5,865 bases of DNA, from positions 1-5,865 of the forward strand of contig JAKAKF010000146.1 of the NCBI GenBank assembly GCA_021813595.1, in the 5' to 3' direction. The translations under genes and the position numbers were made by a program. The stretch is from a bacterium (GTDB lineage Bacteria; SZUA-79; Acidulodesulfobacterales; Acidulodesulfobacteraceae). Below the pieces are notes generated by a model. It was not told where the DNA came from. It saw only the letters and a program-made list of their open reading frames with translations, and made no database searches. Shown here piece by piece: positions 1 through 5,860 of the stretch; positions within the stretch are counted from its first letter, which is position 1, and each line of letters begins with the position of its first letter.

Positions 1-1807
1 TTATATTTATATTTTTTCTGTAAAGCATGGAAGGATTAAAATTATAACATCCCGTCCGCCTTGCGATATAATAGCCCGTCGAAGGTATTATCTGCATAAG
101 CCCTATCGCGCTTGCGCTTGAATAACACACCGGATTATAACGGCTTTCCTGCCTCATTATTCCGTATATCAAATTTAACGGAATACCGTAATGGTATGCA
201 TACTTCCTGACATAGCCCAAATAAGGCATAGGATAAAGTATTTTCAGAAACCGCTTGTTTAAAAGCAGGGACTTATACCTGTAACTATAAATTAAATTTG
301 AAGCCAGATTGACGGCGGCCGCATAATAACCGTTTTTATAAAGCATATACGCGAAAAAAGGGGTAATTTTTTTATTGCGCAAACGCGCAAAGGAATAAAA
401 TCTTTCGATTTCTATATTAGAAAGAGCAAACAATTTCAAATTTAATAAAATCTTCAATTTTTCGAAAGTTACATCTAAAGGCGGGTCAGCCGCCAGGGCT
501 TTTTTAAATGCTCCGGAATATTCCAAATAAACGGCCGCGCCGTTTTCGCCGGAATAATTTTTTATATAGCCGATATTCAGCCTTTTTGCGTACATTCCTT
601 TTATTCCGTTTATTTTATTTACCATAATTTCAGACATAATGCCGTAATAAGAATATCTTAGAAATCTTGAGCCTTTTATTATATTAAAATAAAAAGACGC
701 CCTGCTTTTATACCCGAGTTTTTCCAAAACAACGCCGTACCAGAAAAGAAATTTTGCGTTACCGGCATTAACTTTGTCGTTTACCGCCAAAAAAGACTTA
801 AGACTGTTTGCCGCCGAGGCTAATTTTCCGTTTTTTAAATCTTTTAATACCCCGTCCCATACTATTTTTTTGTATATGCTCATAGTATTATCAGGCAGAA
901 ATCCGTATTTATCGGCTAATCGTCCGATAAGAAGAACGGTTTTCTTCCGGTTATGCAAAATATAATAATAGTAACGCACTTGAAGAGTTAGAAGGCTTAA
1001 TTCCCTAACCCCGTAATATTCATAACATTTTTTTCCTACGCTGCTGCTTAAACATTCATCCGTTTTTTTTAAAAAAAGCGGACTTTTAAGTTTCATTAAA
1101 TCTTTTAAAATTATAAATCTCGTTTTTTTGCTTTTATCCTTAATATTTTTTAAAAGAGCGAGAGATTCGGAATAATAACCGTCATAATATAAATCGAGAC
1201 CCCGACGGACTTTTTCGTATCGGTTCAAAGCGGTTTCCTTAAAACTTATTTTATGAATTTTAGAAAAATAAGGGTAACCTATATAAAGCCGCAGTAAGCA
1301 GGCGCCGGCCCGCCGGAAGTCCTTCAGCCTCAAATAAGCCTTATATATTTTAAACATAGCGTAAGAGCGGACGGCCGATTTCTTGGAATGTTCGATTATA
1401 TATGAGAGATGCGATATCTCGGGAAGAAAATATCCGTTTTTTTCTTCGGAAAGGGCGAGATAGAAAACCGCGTTTTTATAGAAAACAAATTTCGGATATG
1501 AACTTGCAAGCCTCAAAAAAACATAATCCGCTTTACGGTATTCTTTAAGTTTAAATAAAGACAGGCCTTGATAATACAGGGCATAATCTTTTAAAAGACT
1601 GCCTTTAGCCGAGTAAAGCCAAAACCCTCCCGCGGCCTCTTTATATCTGCCCTGCATATAATTATCGTAGGCTTTTTTAAAAATAACGGCGTTAGAATAA
1701 TTTAAATAAGGTTCGGCATTTTTGGTTAAAAAATCGGCATAAGAATAAAACGGACTCACGACAACAACAACGAGAAGTAGAACGACTGTTAAAAAAAGCT
1801 TGCGCAT
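1..1807 (-). CDS. slt: Soluble lytic murein transglycosylase (Slt family, GH23), 3' end cut by window edge
   Basis: This is a periplasmic enzyme that cleaves the MurNAc-GlcNAc bond of peptidoglycan to give 1,6-anhydro-MurNAc ends. About 602 codons are visible without a stop. Residues 1-24 form a signal peptide: MRK, then a long Leu/Val core, ending SYA, the likely cleavage site. Residues 30-530 are helical and rich in Tyr, Leu and Lys, with TPR-like stretches such as NYMQGRYKEAAGGF, matching the superhelical U/L domains of Slt70. The SLT catalytic domain begins near residue 540. It carries IMRQESRYNP with the expected catalytic Glu554 and SASAIGLMQIIPSTG at 564-578. The following NFNPSML...NINI fits the next conserved block. 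The C-terminal part with the Tyr-Asn motif lies outside the window. The ATG at 1807 is chosen because it begins the signal peptide. It is 17 nt past the dapF stop and has no clear Shine-Dalgarno, so translation may be coupled to dapF. Family assignment is firm; paralogue identity is less so. Confidence 0.93.
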   Translation of the reverse strand, partial: MRKLFLTVVLLLVVVVVSPFYSYADFLTKNAEPYLNYSNAVIFKKAYDNYMQGRYKEAAGGFWLYSAKGSLLKDYALYYQGLSLFKLKEYRKADYVFLRLASSYPKFVFYKNAVFYLALSEEKNGYFLPEISHLSYIIEHSKKSAVRSYAMFKIYKAYLRLKDFRRAGACLLRLYIGYPYFSKIHKISFKETALNRYEKVRRGLDLYYDGYYSESLALLKNIKDKSKKTRFIILKDLMKLKSPLFLKKTDECLSSSVGKKCYEYYGVRELSLLTLQVRYYYYILHNRKKTVLLIGRLADKYGFLPDNTMSIYKKIVWDGVLKDLKNGKLASAANSLKSFLAVNDKVNAGNAKFLFWYGVVLEKLGYKSRASFYFNIIKGSRFLRYSYYGIMSEIMVNKINGIKGMYAKRLNIGYIKNYSGENGAAVYLEYSGAFKKALAADPPLDVTFEKLKILLNLKLFALSNIEIERFYSFARLRNKKITPFFAYMLYKNGYYAAAVNLASNLIYSYRYKSLLLNKRFLKILYPMPYLGYVRKYAYHYGIPLNLIYGIMRQESRYNPVCYSSASAIGLMQIIPSTGYYIARRTGCYNFNPSMLYRKNINI

Positions 1808-1824
1808 ATATATTATTGGGCTTA

Positions 1825-2721
1825 TTAATTTTTATAATTAAAATCGTAGCGCCCGGTAAAAACCTCTTCGGCGGGTCCAACCATGTAAACGCCGTCATTT
1901 AGTCCGCCGGATATGTTTAAAGTCCCTCCGTATAAGTTTACGTTAAGAACGTTTTCTTTAATTTTTCCGGTCTTTTTCATAATAGAATATACGGCGCATG
2001 CTCCGGTTCCGCATGCCAAGGTTTCGCCGGAACCGCGTTCCCAAGTTCTTACAAGCACGTTTTGAGCGTCCATAACCTGAACGAATTCTACATTTATTCT
2101 TTTCGGAAACATTTTATTATTTTCGATTAACGAACCGTAAAAATGCACGTCGAAGTTCTTAACGTCTTCGACAAATACCGCGCAATGGGGATTTCCCATA
2201 GAAACGCACGATATTTCAAATTCTTTTCCCCCGGCGGCAATTTTTTCGCCGATAATTTCAGATTTTCCAAAATCGGCGGGAATTTTTTCGGTTTTAAATT
2301 CCGGGACACCCATAAACACCCTGGCTTCTTCTACCGTTCCAGTACCGGCGGATAAAAATACTTCTACCGTCTTTATTCCTGCAAGCGTTTCTATATTTAT
2401 ATTTTTTTTATCGGTAAGATGCCGGTCATATACAAACTTGGCAAAACATCTTATGCCGTTTCCGCACATCTCGCCTTCGGAACCGTCGGCGTTAAACATA
2501 CGCATGCGGAAGTCTGCCGCGGCGGCGCTGCCTGCGCGCGAGGGCGGCAGGATTATTATGATGCCGTCGGAACCGGCTCCAAAATGCCTGTCGCTTATTT
2601 TTACTGCAAGCTCTCTATAAAAATCAGTATCGTCCGCTAAGCATACCGGCAAATCGTTTATTGCGTCTAAATAAAAATAGTCGTTACCGGCGCCATGAAG
2701 TTTAGTAAATTTCACGTCCAT
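1825..2721 (-). CDS. dapF: Diaminopimelate epimerase
   Basis: A cytosolic, cofactor-independent epimerase that interconverts LL- and meso-diaminopimelate, the last step before the peptidoglycan precursor and before lysine. The 298-residue length is close to the family norm (about 270-290). The N-terminal half has KLHGAGNDYFYLD (residues 7-19), NADGSEGEMCGNGIRC with catalytic Cys86 (77-92), and the C-terminal half has GNPHCAVFVEDV (176-187) and ERGSGETLACGTGACA with the second catalytic Cys237 (228-243). All key residues are present. There is a small Ala/Ser-rich insertion around residues 62-69 before the DFRMR strand. The ATG at 2721 is preceded by AGAGGAA at good spacing, which supports this start. 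It lies 33 nt after the lipoprotein stop and 17 nt before slt, so it is probably the middle gene of an envelope operon. Confidence 0.98.
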   Translation of the reverse strand: MDVKFTKLHGAGNDYFYLDAINDLPVCLADDTDFYRELAVKISDRHFGAGSDGIIIILPPSRAGSAAAADFRMRMFNADGSEGEMCGNGIRCFAKFVYDRHLTDKKNINIETLAGIKTVEVFLSAGTGTVEEARVFMGVPEFKTEKIPADFGKSEIIGEKIAAGGKEFEISCVSMGNPHCAVFVEDVKNFDVHFYGSLIENNKMFPKRINVEFVQVMDAQNVLVRTWERGSGETLACGTGACAVYSIMKKTGKIKENVLNVNLYGGTLNISGGLNDGVYMVGPAEEVFTGRYDFNYKN

Positions 2722-2754
2722 ATTTTTCCTCTGAATAAATTTCCTTTTAGCTTA

Positions 2755-3165
2755 TTAATCTTGTTGTTTTTTTAATATTTTTTTTAACGACGTATTTCCC
2801 GTAGTGGTAAAACTGTGGCTTATCACTATTCCGTTTTTTATGACTACGTCCAGTTTCTCTTTATATTTTCTCGTGGACGTCGTAAGTATTTCGTTTCCTA
2901 AATGCACGTATTTTTTATATTTAAACCTATATTTATAAGTAACGGTATCCGGCGTTAACGGATTTTTTTCTATAGAATAAGGCGGACCAAACATGGAAAC
3001 GATTTGCGGTTCGGTAGTAGTTCCGTTTATTATTTGAGCGACGTTTGCGGACATTATAGGCTTGCCCTGCATATTTCTGGTAGTTGCGCATCCGGAAAGG
3101 GCAAAACCTGAAAACGCAATAACGGTTAACAATAAAAAAAGCAATTTAGCTGATTTAATGCTCAT
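2755..3165 (-). CDS. BamE/SmpA/OmlA-like outer-membrane lipoprotein
   Basis: A 136-residue predicted lipoprotein. Residues 1-25 are a type II signal peptide (Lys-containing start, Leu/Val/Ile-rich core) ending in the lipobox LSGC, with the lipidated Cys26. There is no Asp at +2, which would favour outer-membrane sorting under the E. coli Lol rule. After a short ATTRNMQGKPI linker, IINGTTTEPQIVSMFGPP (46-63) matches the helix pair of the SmpA/OmlA fold: 'I..G.tt..qv...lG.P'. The TYKYRFKYKKY and KLDVVIKNGIVISHSFT strands complete the small alpha/beta domain. BamE proper is part of the beta-barrel assembly complex, but many proteins share this fold, so a Bam role is not shown. The ATG at 3165 is preceded by AGAGGT about 8 nt upstream. 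It is the first gene of the run leading to dapF and slt. Fold assignment is by pattern only. Confidence 0.85.
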   Translation of the reverse strand: MSIKSAKLLFLLLTVIAFSGFALSGCATTRNMQGKPIMSANVAQIINGTTTEPQIVSMFGPPYSIEKNPLTPDTVTYKYRFKYKKYVHLGNEILTTSTRKYKEKLDVVIKNGIVISHSFTTTGNTSLKKILKKQQD

Positions 3166-3188
3166 ACTTATCGACCTCTATTTTTAAA

Positions 3189-3194
3189 ATTATA
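3189..3194 (-). promoter_or_regulatory. Candidate -10 box of the lipoprotein-dapF-slt operon
   Basis: On the minus strand this reads TATAAT, a perfect sigma-70-type -10, 24 nt upstream of the lipoprotein ATG and just upstream of its AGAGGT ribosome site. No good -35 is found at 16-18 nt spacing. An 11-nt palindrome, ACAATAATTGT (3202-3212), sits in the spacer region and could be an operator. The region is very AT-rich, so a chance match is possible. Confidence 0.4.
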
Positions 3195-3262
3195 CTTTTT
3201 TACAATAATTGTTATATTTTAGCACAATTCCGGCATATCTTAAAGCCGAAAATTGTATCCTT

Positions 3263-3431
3263 AATCCCGATTTAGAAAAATATTTATATGGGCTGCCTGA
3301 ATTACTTGATAATGTCATTGCGAGGAGTCGGATACGACGAAGCAATCCCCGTCGAAGATTGCTTCGTCGTCTCCGACTCCTCGCAATGACGGGATATTAG
3401 AATTCATTAAATATTTTTCTAAATCGGGATT
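3263..3431. repeat. 169-bp composite nested palindrome between dppC and the lipoprotein operon
   Basis: Three nested sets of inverted arms share one centre. The outer arms 3263-3286 and 3408-3431 match over 24 bp with no mismatch. The middle arms 3298-3303 and 3401-3406 match over 6 bp. The inner arms 3314-3347 and 3357-3390 match at 33 of 34 positions around a 9-nt loop. Read outward, each half is the same sequence (about 85 nt left, 75 nt right). The right half lacks about 10 nt corresponding to 3287-3297 and has a diverged stretch next to GTCATTG. The element therefore looks like an inverted duplication of one unit plus flank, not chance symmetry. It begins 10 bp beyond the dppC stop. It could form a very stable hairpin in RNA from either strand, but no T-run follows, so a terminator role is not supported. 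Confidence 0.9.
3314..3390. repeat. Head-out pair of GTCATTGCGAG repeat units (inner hairpin)
   Basis: Left unit 3314-3347 (plus orientation) and right unit 3357-3390 (minus orientation) each begin at the outer end with GTCATTGCGAGGAGTCGG and end at the centre with GACGAAGCAATC. The arms differ only at one position (T at 3333 against the expected C). The loop is 3348-3356. These are two of five units of this family in the window. Confidence 0.9.
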
Positions 3432-3441
3432 TGGGTTCGCC

Positions 3442-4278
3442 TTATCTTTCTCCCGAATATCTCGGGTCCAATGCGTTCCTTACGGCTTCTCCTATCAGGT
3501 TAAAGCTCAGCACCGTCAATAATATCGCAATTCCCGGGAAAAGCGTAAGCCACCATGCTACCATTATATAAGTTTTCCCTCTCGACAGCATTCCGCCCCA
3601 GCTTGCCGTCGGGGGCATTATGCCTATTCCTAGAAAGGCGAGAGACGCTTGGATAAGGATTGCGCCTGCAACTCCTAGCGTCGCCGAAACCAAAATCGGC
3701 GCGACGGTATTAGGCAGAATTTCAAAAAACATAATATAGGAATCGGACGCACCCGCCGCCTTTGCCGCAAGGACATAGTCCTTTTCCCTGTTCTGCGTAA
3801 ATTCAGCCCTTATAATCCTCGCAATCCCCATCCACGACGTCAAACCTATAATTATCATTATATTAATAATGGACGGCTTCAGTATCGCGCTAATAGCAAG
3901 TATCAGGAAAAAAGAGGGAAACGTCAGCATAATGTCCACAAATCTCATCAGAATACTGTCTGTTACGCCCCCGTAATAACCTGCATAAGCTCCGATAAAA
4001 ATTCCTATGAACAATGACAGCGAAACGGCGATAAAACCCACTTCTATCGAAATCCTTGCGCCGAAAATAAGCCGGGACAGGATATCCCTGCCAAGCTGGT
4101 CGGTTCCAAGCAGATGAGCCGGATTAGGCGGCTGCAAAACAGCGTTTACGTCTATCTTATCTGGATTATAGGGCGATATATAAGGCGCGAAAACGGCCGC
4201 GATTATAACGAACATTATAAAAATAAAAGAAATCAGGGCTAGCTTATTTTTTTTAAAAGCATTAATAATTTCGTTCAT
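3442..4278 (-). CDS. dppC: Peptide ABC transporter permease, DppC/OppC family
   Basis: An inner-membrane permease of 278 residues. It would pair with a DppB/OppB partner to form the channel of a dipeptide, oligopeptide or (less likely) nickel importer. TM1 is at about 14-34, in the OppC_N region. It is followed by the family hallmark HLLGTDQLGRDILSRL (55-70). Further membrane segments lie near 80-100, 112-133, 136-152, 192-220 and 241-262. The EAA loop that docks on the ATPase is DYVLAAKAAGASDSYIMFFE (167-186), followed by ILPN. The C-terminus has the usual GEAVRNALDPRY. Nothing is missing compared with the family. The ATG at 4278 lacks a clear Shine-Dalgarno. It is divergent from the DppB-like gene instead of being downstream of it, which is unusual. 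Substrate cannot be read from the permease, so the dpp name is provisional. Confidence 0.95.
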   Translation of the reverse strand: MNEIINAFKKNKLALISFIFIMFVIIAAVFAPYISPYNPDKIDVNAVLQPPNPAHLLGTDQLGRDILSRLIFGARISIEVGFIAVSLSLFIGIFIGAYAGYYGGVTDSILMRFVDIMLTFPSFFLILAISAILKPSIINIMIIIGLTSWMGIARIIRAEFTQNREKDYVLAAKAAGASDSYIMFFEILPNTVAPILVSATLGVAGAILIQASLAFLGIGIMPPTASWGGMLSRGKTYIMVAWWLTLFPGIAILLTVLSFNLIGEAVRNALDPRYSGER

Positions 4279-4395
4279 AGTTCTAAGGCATAAATTTTAT
4301 AAATAAAAATTTTAATATTAATTCAGGGATATTATAATATATAATATATTTTTATAAAATAATTTATTTAAAACCCCGATAAAACATAAGCCGTT
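4279..4395. promoter_or_regulatory. Divergent AT-rich promoter region between dppC and dppB
   Basis: A 117-bp region carries the starts of two outward-facing genes. Plus-strand TATAAT boxes occur at 4333-4338 and 4340-4345. A minus-strand TATAAT occupies 4331-4336. The overlapping boxes form a perfect 12-nt palindrome, ATATTATAATAT (4329-4340). Matches to -35 consensus at 16-17 nt spacing are poor on both strands (about 3 of 6 or fewer). Shared control of both permeases from this region is an inference. Confidence 0.5.
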
Positions 4396-5367
4396 ATGGG
4401 AATATACATAACTAAAAGAATTTTATTTATGATACCTATTTTAATAGGCATCACGTTAATATCTTTTTTCGTCATACATCTTGCGCCGGGAAACCCGTTA
4501 ACGGAACAGTTAGGCTTAAATCCGAGAGTGTCCGAATCTTCGAGGCTGATGCTTACAAAACTGTACGGCCTAAACAAGCCTCTTTTAACCCAGTATTTCG
4601 ACTGGCTTAAAAGAATAACCACGCTGAACTTCGGCATTTCGTTTACCGCAAACCATGAGCCGGTAATAACGGAAATCCGAAGAACTATAGGCATCACGAT
4701 TCTTATTAATTCTCTTGCCCTGATATTCATTTTTTTATTTTCCATCCCGCTGGGCGTGCTGTCGGCGGTAAAGCACGATTCTCTTTTCGATAAAATTACT
4801 ACGGTTTTAGTATTCATAGGTTTTGCGGCGCCTTCTTTCTGGGTCGCTCTCCTGCTTATTATATTTTTTGGAATAGACTTGCATATTTTGCCTATAGGCG
4901 GAATAACTTCCATGGGTTATAATTTTCTTTCGCCGCTCGAAAAAATAACCGATATTGCCGAACATCTTATAATGCCTGTGTTTGTTGCCGGATTCGGCGG
5001 AATAGCCGGCCTTTCCAGATATTTAAAAGGAAATATGCTGGAAGTTTACAGGCAGGATTATATTACTACCGCGAGGGCAAAGGGGCTTAAAGAACGGACG
5101 GTCATCTATAAGCACGCTATGAAAAATGCTCTGATACCTTTTATAACTATACTCGGCTTAAGCGTTCCGGGGCTTATAGGCGGAAGCGTGATAATAGAAA
5201 CTATATTCGACATAAACGGAATGGGCAGGCTTTTCTATCAGAGCGTCCTAGCCCGCGATTATCCTACGATAATGGGAATATTAGTAATAGGCGCTGTCCT
5301 TACCCTTATCGGAAACCTTTTGGCCGATATAGCATATGCTCTGGTAGATCCAAGGCTAAGAAAGTAA
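4396..5367 (+). CDS. dppB: Peptide ABC transporter permease, DppB/OppB family
   Basis: An inner-membrane permease of 323 residues, the expected partner of the DppC-like protein. The N-terminus IYITKRILFMIPILIGITLI is TM1 (about 9-29), followed by the family motif HLAPGNP (28-34). A periplasmic segment runs to about residue 98, with LYGLNKPLLTQYFDWL at 56-71. Further membrane segments lie near 100-124, 135-159, 190-206, 246-266 and 290-315. The EAA loop is DYITTARAKGLKERTVIYKH (221-240). The conserved ETIFDINGMGRLFYQSVLAR (268-287) and the terminal DIAYALVDPRLRK are present. An in-frame TAA at 4387-4389 lies just before the ATG at 4396, which excludes a longer ATG-initiated product. There is no strong ribosome site. 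The ATPase and binding-protein genes do not follow: the next gene is an unrelated GIY-YIG gene on the opposite strand. Confidence 0.95.
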   Translation: MGIYITKRILFMIPILIGITLISFFVIHLAPGNPLTEQLGLNPRVSESSRLMLTKLYGLNKPLLTQYFDWLKRITTLNFGISFTANHEPVITEIRRTIGITILINSLALIFIFLFSIPLGVLSAVKHDSLFDKITTVLVFIGFAAPSFWVALLLIIFFGIDLHILPIGGITSMGYNFLSPLEKITDIAEHLIMPVFVAGFGGIAGLSRYLKGNMLEVYRQDYITTARAKGLKERTVIYKHAMKNALIPFITILGLSVPGLIGGSVIIETIFDINGMGRLFYQSVLARDYPTIMGILVIGAVLTLIGNLLADIAYALVDPRLRK

Positions 5368-5389
5368 ATTAGTTGCCATTGCGGTATAA

Positions 5390-5423
5390 GTCATTGCGAG
5401 GAGCGAAGCGGCGAAGCAATCTC
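5390..5423 (+). repeat. Single GTCATTGCGAG repeat unit downstream of dppB
   Basis: A lone unit runs from GTCATTGCGAGGAGCGAAGC to GGCGAAGCAATCTC. It starts 22 nt after the dppB stop and ends 7 nt from the GIY-YIG stop codon. It differs from the 3314 unit in its middle (GAGCGAAGCG in place of GAGTCGGATACGA) but shares both ends. It is in the opposite orientation to the unit at 5737-5769, so the two form inverted repeats around the GIY-YIG gene. Confidence 0.85.
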
Positions 5424-5430
5424 CTGACTA

Positions 5431-5721
5431 TTAGATAATACTGTTGTATAGATCATTCCAATCTGAATTAAAGGTATTAATTAATTCAATTTTTTTCTTT
5501 CTACTACCAGCTTTTATCTGTTTTTCTCTATTGATAGCATCGACTATATCTTCAAATACTTCATAATATACCAATTTATTAAGATTGTAATTGCTGGTAA
5601 AACCTTTTATAATTTTATTTTTATGTTCGTAAATGCGTTTTGCTAAATTAGATGTTACTCCTGCGTAAAGAACATTATTATTTTTATTAGTCAATATGTA
5701 TACATAACCGTTTTTATTCAT
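5431..5721 (-). CDS. Small GIY-YIG nuclease-family protein (UPF0213/YhbQ-like)
   Basis: A 96-residue single-domain protein. The GIY-YIG signature is GYVYIL (5-10) followed by VLYAGVT (17-23). Next come the conserved Arg of NLAKRIYEH (25-33) and the metal-site Glu66 in NREKQIKAGSRKKKIELI (64-81). Length and order fit the YhbQ/UPF0213 group. These small proteins are thought to be nucleases acting on nucleic acid, but most have no known role. There is no extra DNA-binding domain. The ATG at 5721 has no Shine-Dalgarno-like sequence upstream. Hand counting gives about 24% G+C, against roughly 40-45% in sampled stretches of dppB and dapF, which suggests foreign origin. It sits between inverted copies of the GTCATTGCGAG repeat. 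It could be a domesticated or cargo gene instead of the mobilising enzyme. Confidence 0.9.
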   Translation of the reverse strand: MNKNGYVYILTNKNNNVLYAGVTSNLAKRIYEHKNKIIKGFTSNYNLNKLVYYEVFEDIVDAINREKQIKAGSRKKKIELINTFNSDWNDLYNSII

Positions 5722-5736
5722 ATTTTGTTAATAAGT

Positions 5737-5860
5737 ACTACGAGATTGCTTCGCTGCGCTCGCAATGACTGATGGAATTGTCATTGCGAGCATATCTTTG
5801 ACTGCGTTTATAAAAGCCAACGGCTTTTATGCGGTCAAAGATGCGAAGCAATCTCGTAGT
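5737..5860. repeat. 124-bp cloverleaf-like composite palindrome (tail-out pair of repeat units)
   Basis: The outer arms 5737-5754 and 5843-5860 are perfect 18-bp inverted repeats (ACTACGAGATTGCTTCGC). Between them are two separate hairpins. The first is 5758-5769 with 5780-5791 (12 bp, 10-nt loop). The second is 5794-5842, which is 9 bp plus about 3 pairs, a 4-nt bulge and 9 bp around a 3-nt loop. The fold is therefore a three-way junction. In unit terms, it is a minus unit (5737-5769) next to a plus unit (5780-5860). The GTCATTGCGAG ends face inward, opposite to the pair at 3314-3390. Confidence 0.88.
5792..5842. repeat. 51-nt hairpin inserted inside a repeat unit
   Basis: Compared with its sister unit, where GTCATTGCGAGC is followed by GCA and then GCGAAGCAATCTCGTAGT, the plus unit has this segment in place of GCA. 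The segment is itself palindromic: ATCTTTGAC (5794-5802) pairs with GTCAAAGAT (5834-5842), and ATAAAAGCC (5810-5818) pairs with GGCTTTTAT (5822-5830). It looks like a second, smaller palindromic element nested in the first, or a longer variant of the same family. Confidence 0.7.

Larger units (their letters stand above)
5390..5769. mobile_element. Candidate 380-bp GIY-YIG cassette bounded by inverted repeat units
   Basis: The nuclease gene is enclosed by one unit in plus orientation (5390-5423) and one in minus orientation (5737-5769), both with GTCATTGCGAG at the outer end. The two share 11 nt at the outer end and about 13-14 nt at the inner end, with different middles. The enclosed gene is far more AT-rich than its neighbours. 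No clear target-site duplication flanks the pair. Calling this mobile is an inference from layout and composition. Confidence 0.35.

Noticed and set aside
774..965. Plus-strand open frame of 63 codons
   Set aside because: It lies entirely antisense to slt, whose translation shows clear family motifs. It has no recognisable domain and ends by chance.
1757..1771. Trinucleotide microsatellite encoding the Val run in the Slt signal peptide
   Set aside because: There are only about three exact GTT repeats with degenerate neighbours, which is too short to suggest phase variation.
2143..2640. Several plus-strand open frames
   Set aside because: They are shadows of dapF, which carries both catalytic cysteines in the other strand's frame.
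2755..3165. LptM (YifL) equivalent because E. coli has this lipoprotein gene next to dapF
   Set aside because: LptM is much shorter and lacks the SmpA/OmlA-type domain seen here. The position resembles it but the protein does not.
3314..3390. Intrinsic terminator for dppC
   Set aside because: The hairpin is far longer than a typical terminator and no T-run follows it on either strand.
3209..3400. Plus-strand open frame of 63 codons as a real gene
   Set aside because: Its C-terminal half is the translated palindromic repeat (Arg-rich), and it has no ribosome site. Only the remnant possibility is kept as a finding.
4368..4913. Minus-strand open frame of 181 codons
   Set aside because: It is antisense to dppB, which has unmistakable permease motifs. 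The antisense product is low-complexity and looks like no known family.
5374..5384. Sixth degenerate repeat unit (GCCATTGCGGT)
   Set aside because: Only about 7 bases (CATTGCG) match the unit, and none of the GCGAAGCAATC end is present. This is too little to call.
3314..5860. CRISPR array
   Set aside because: The repeats are palindromic, in mixed orientation and irregularly spaced, with a gene between them. There is no regular repeat-spacer pattern.
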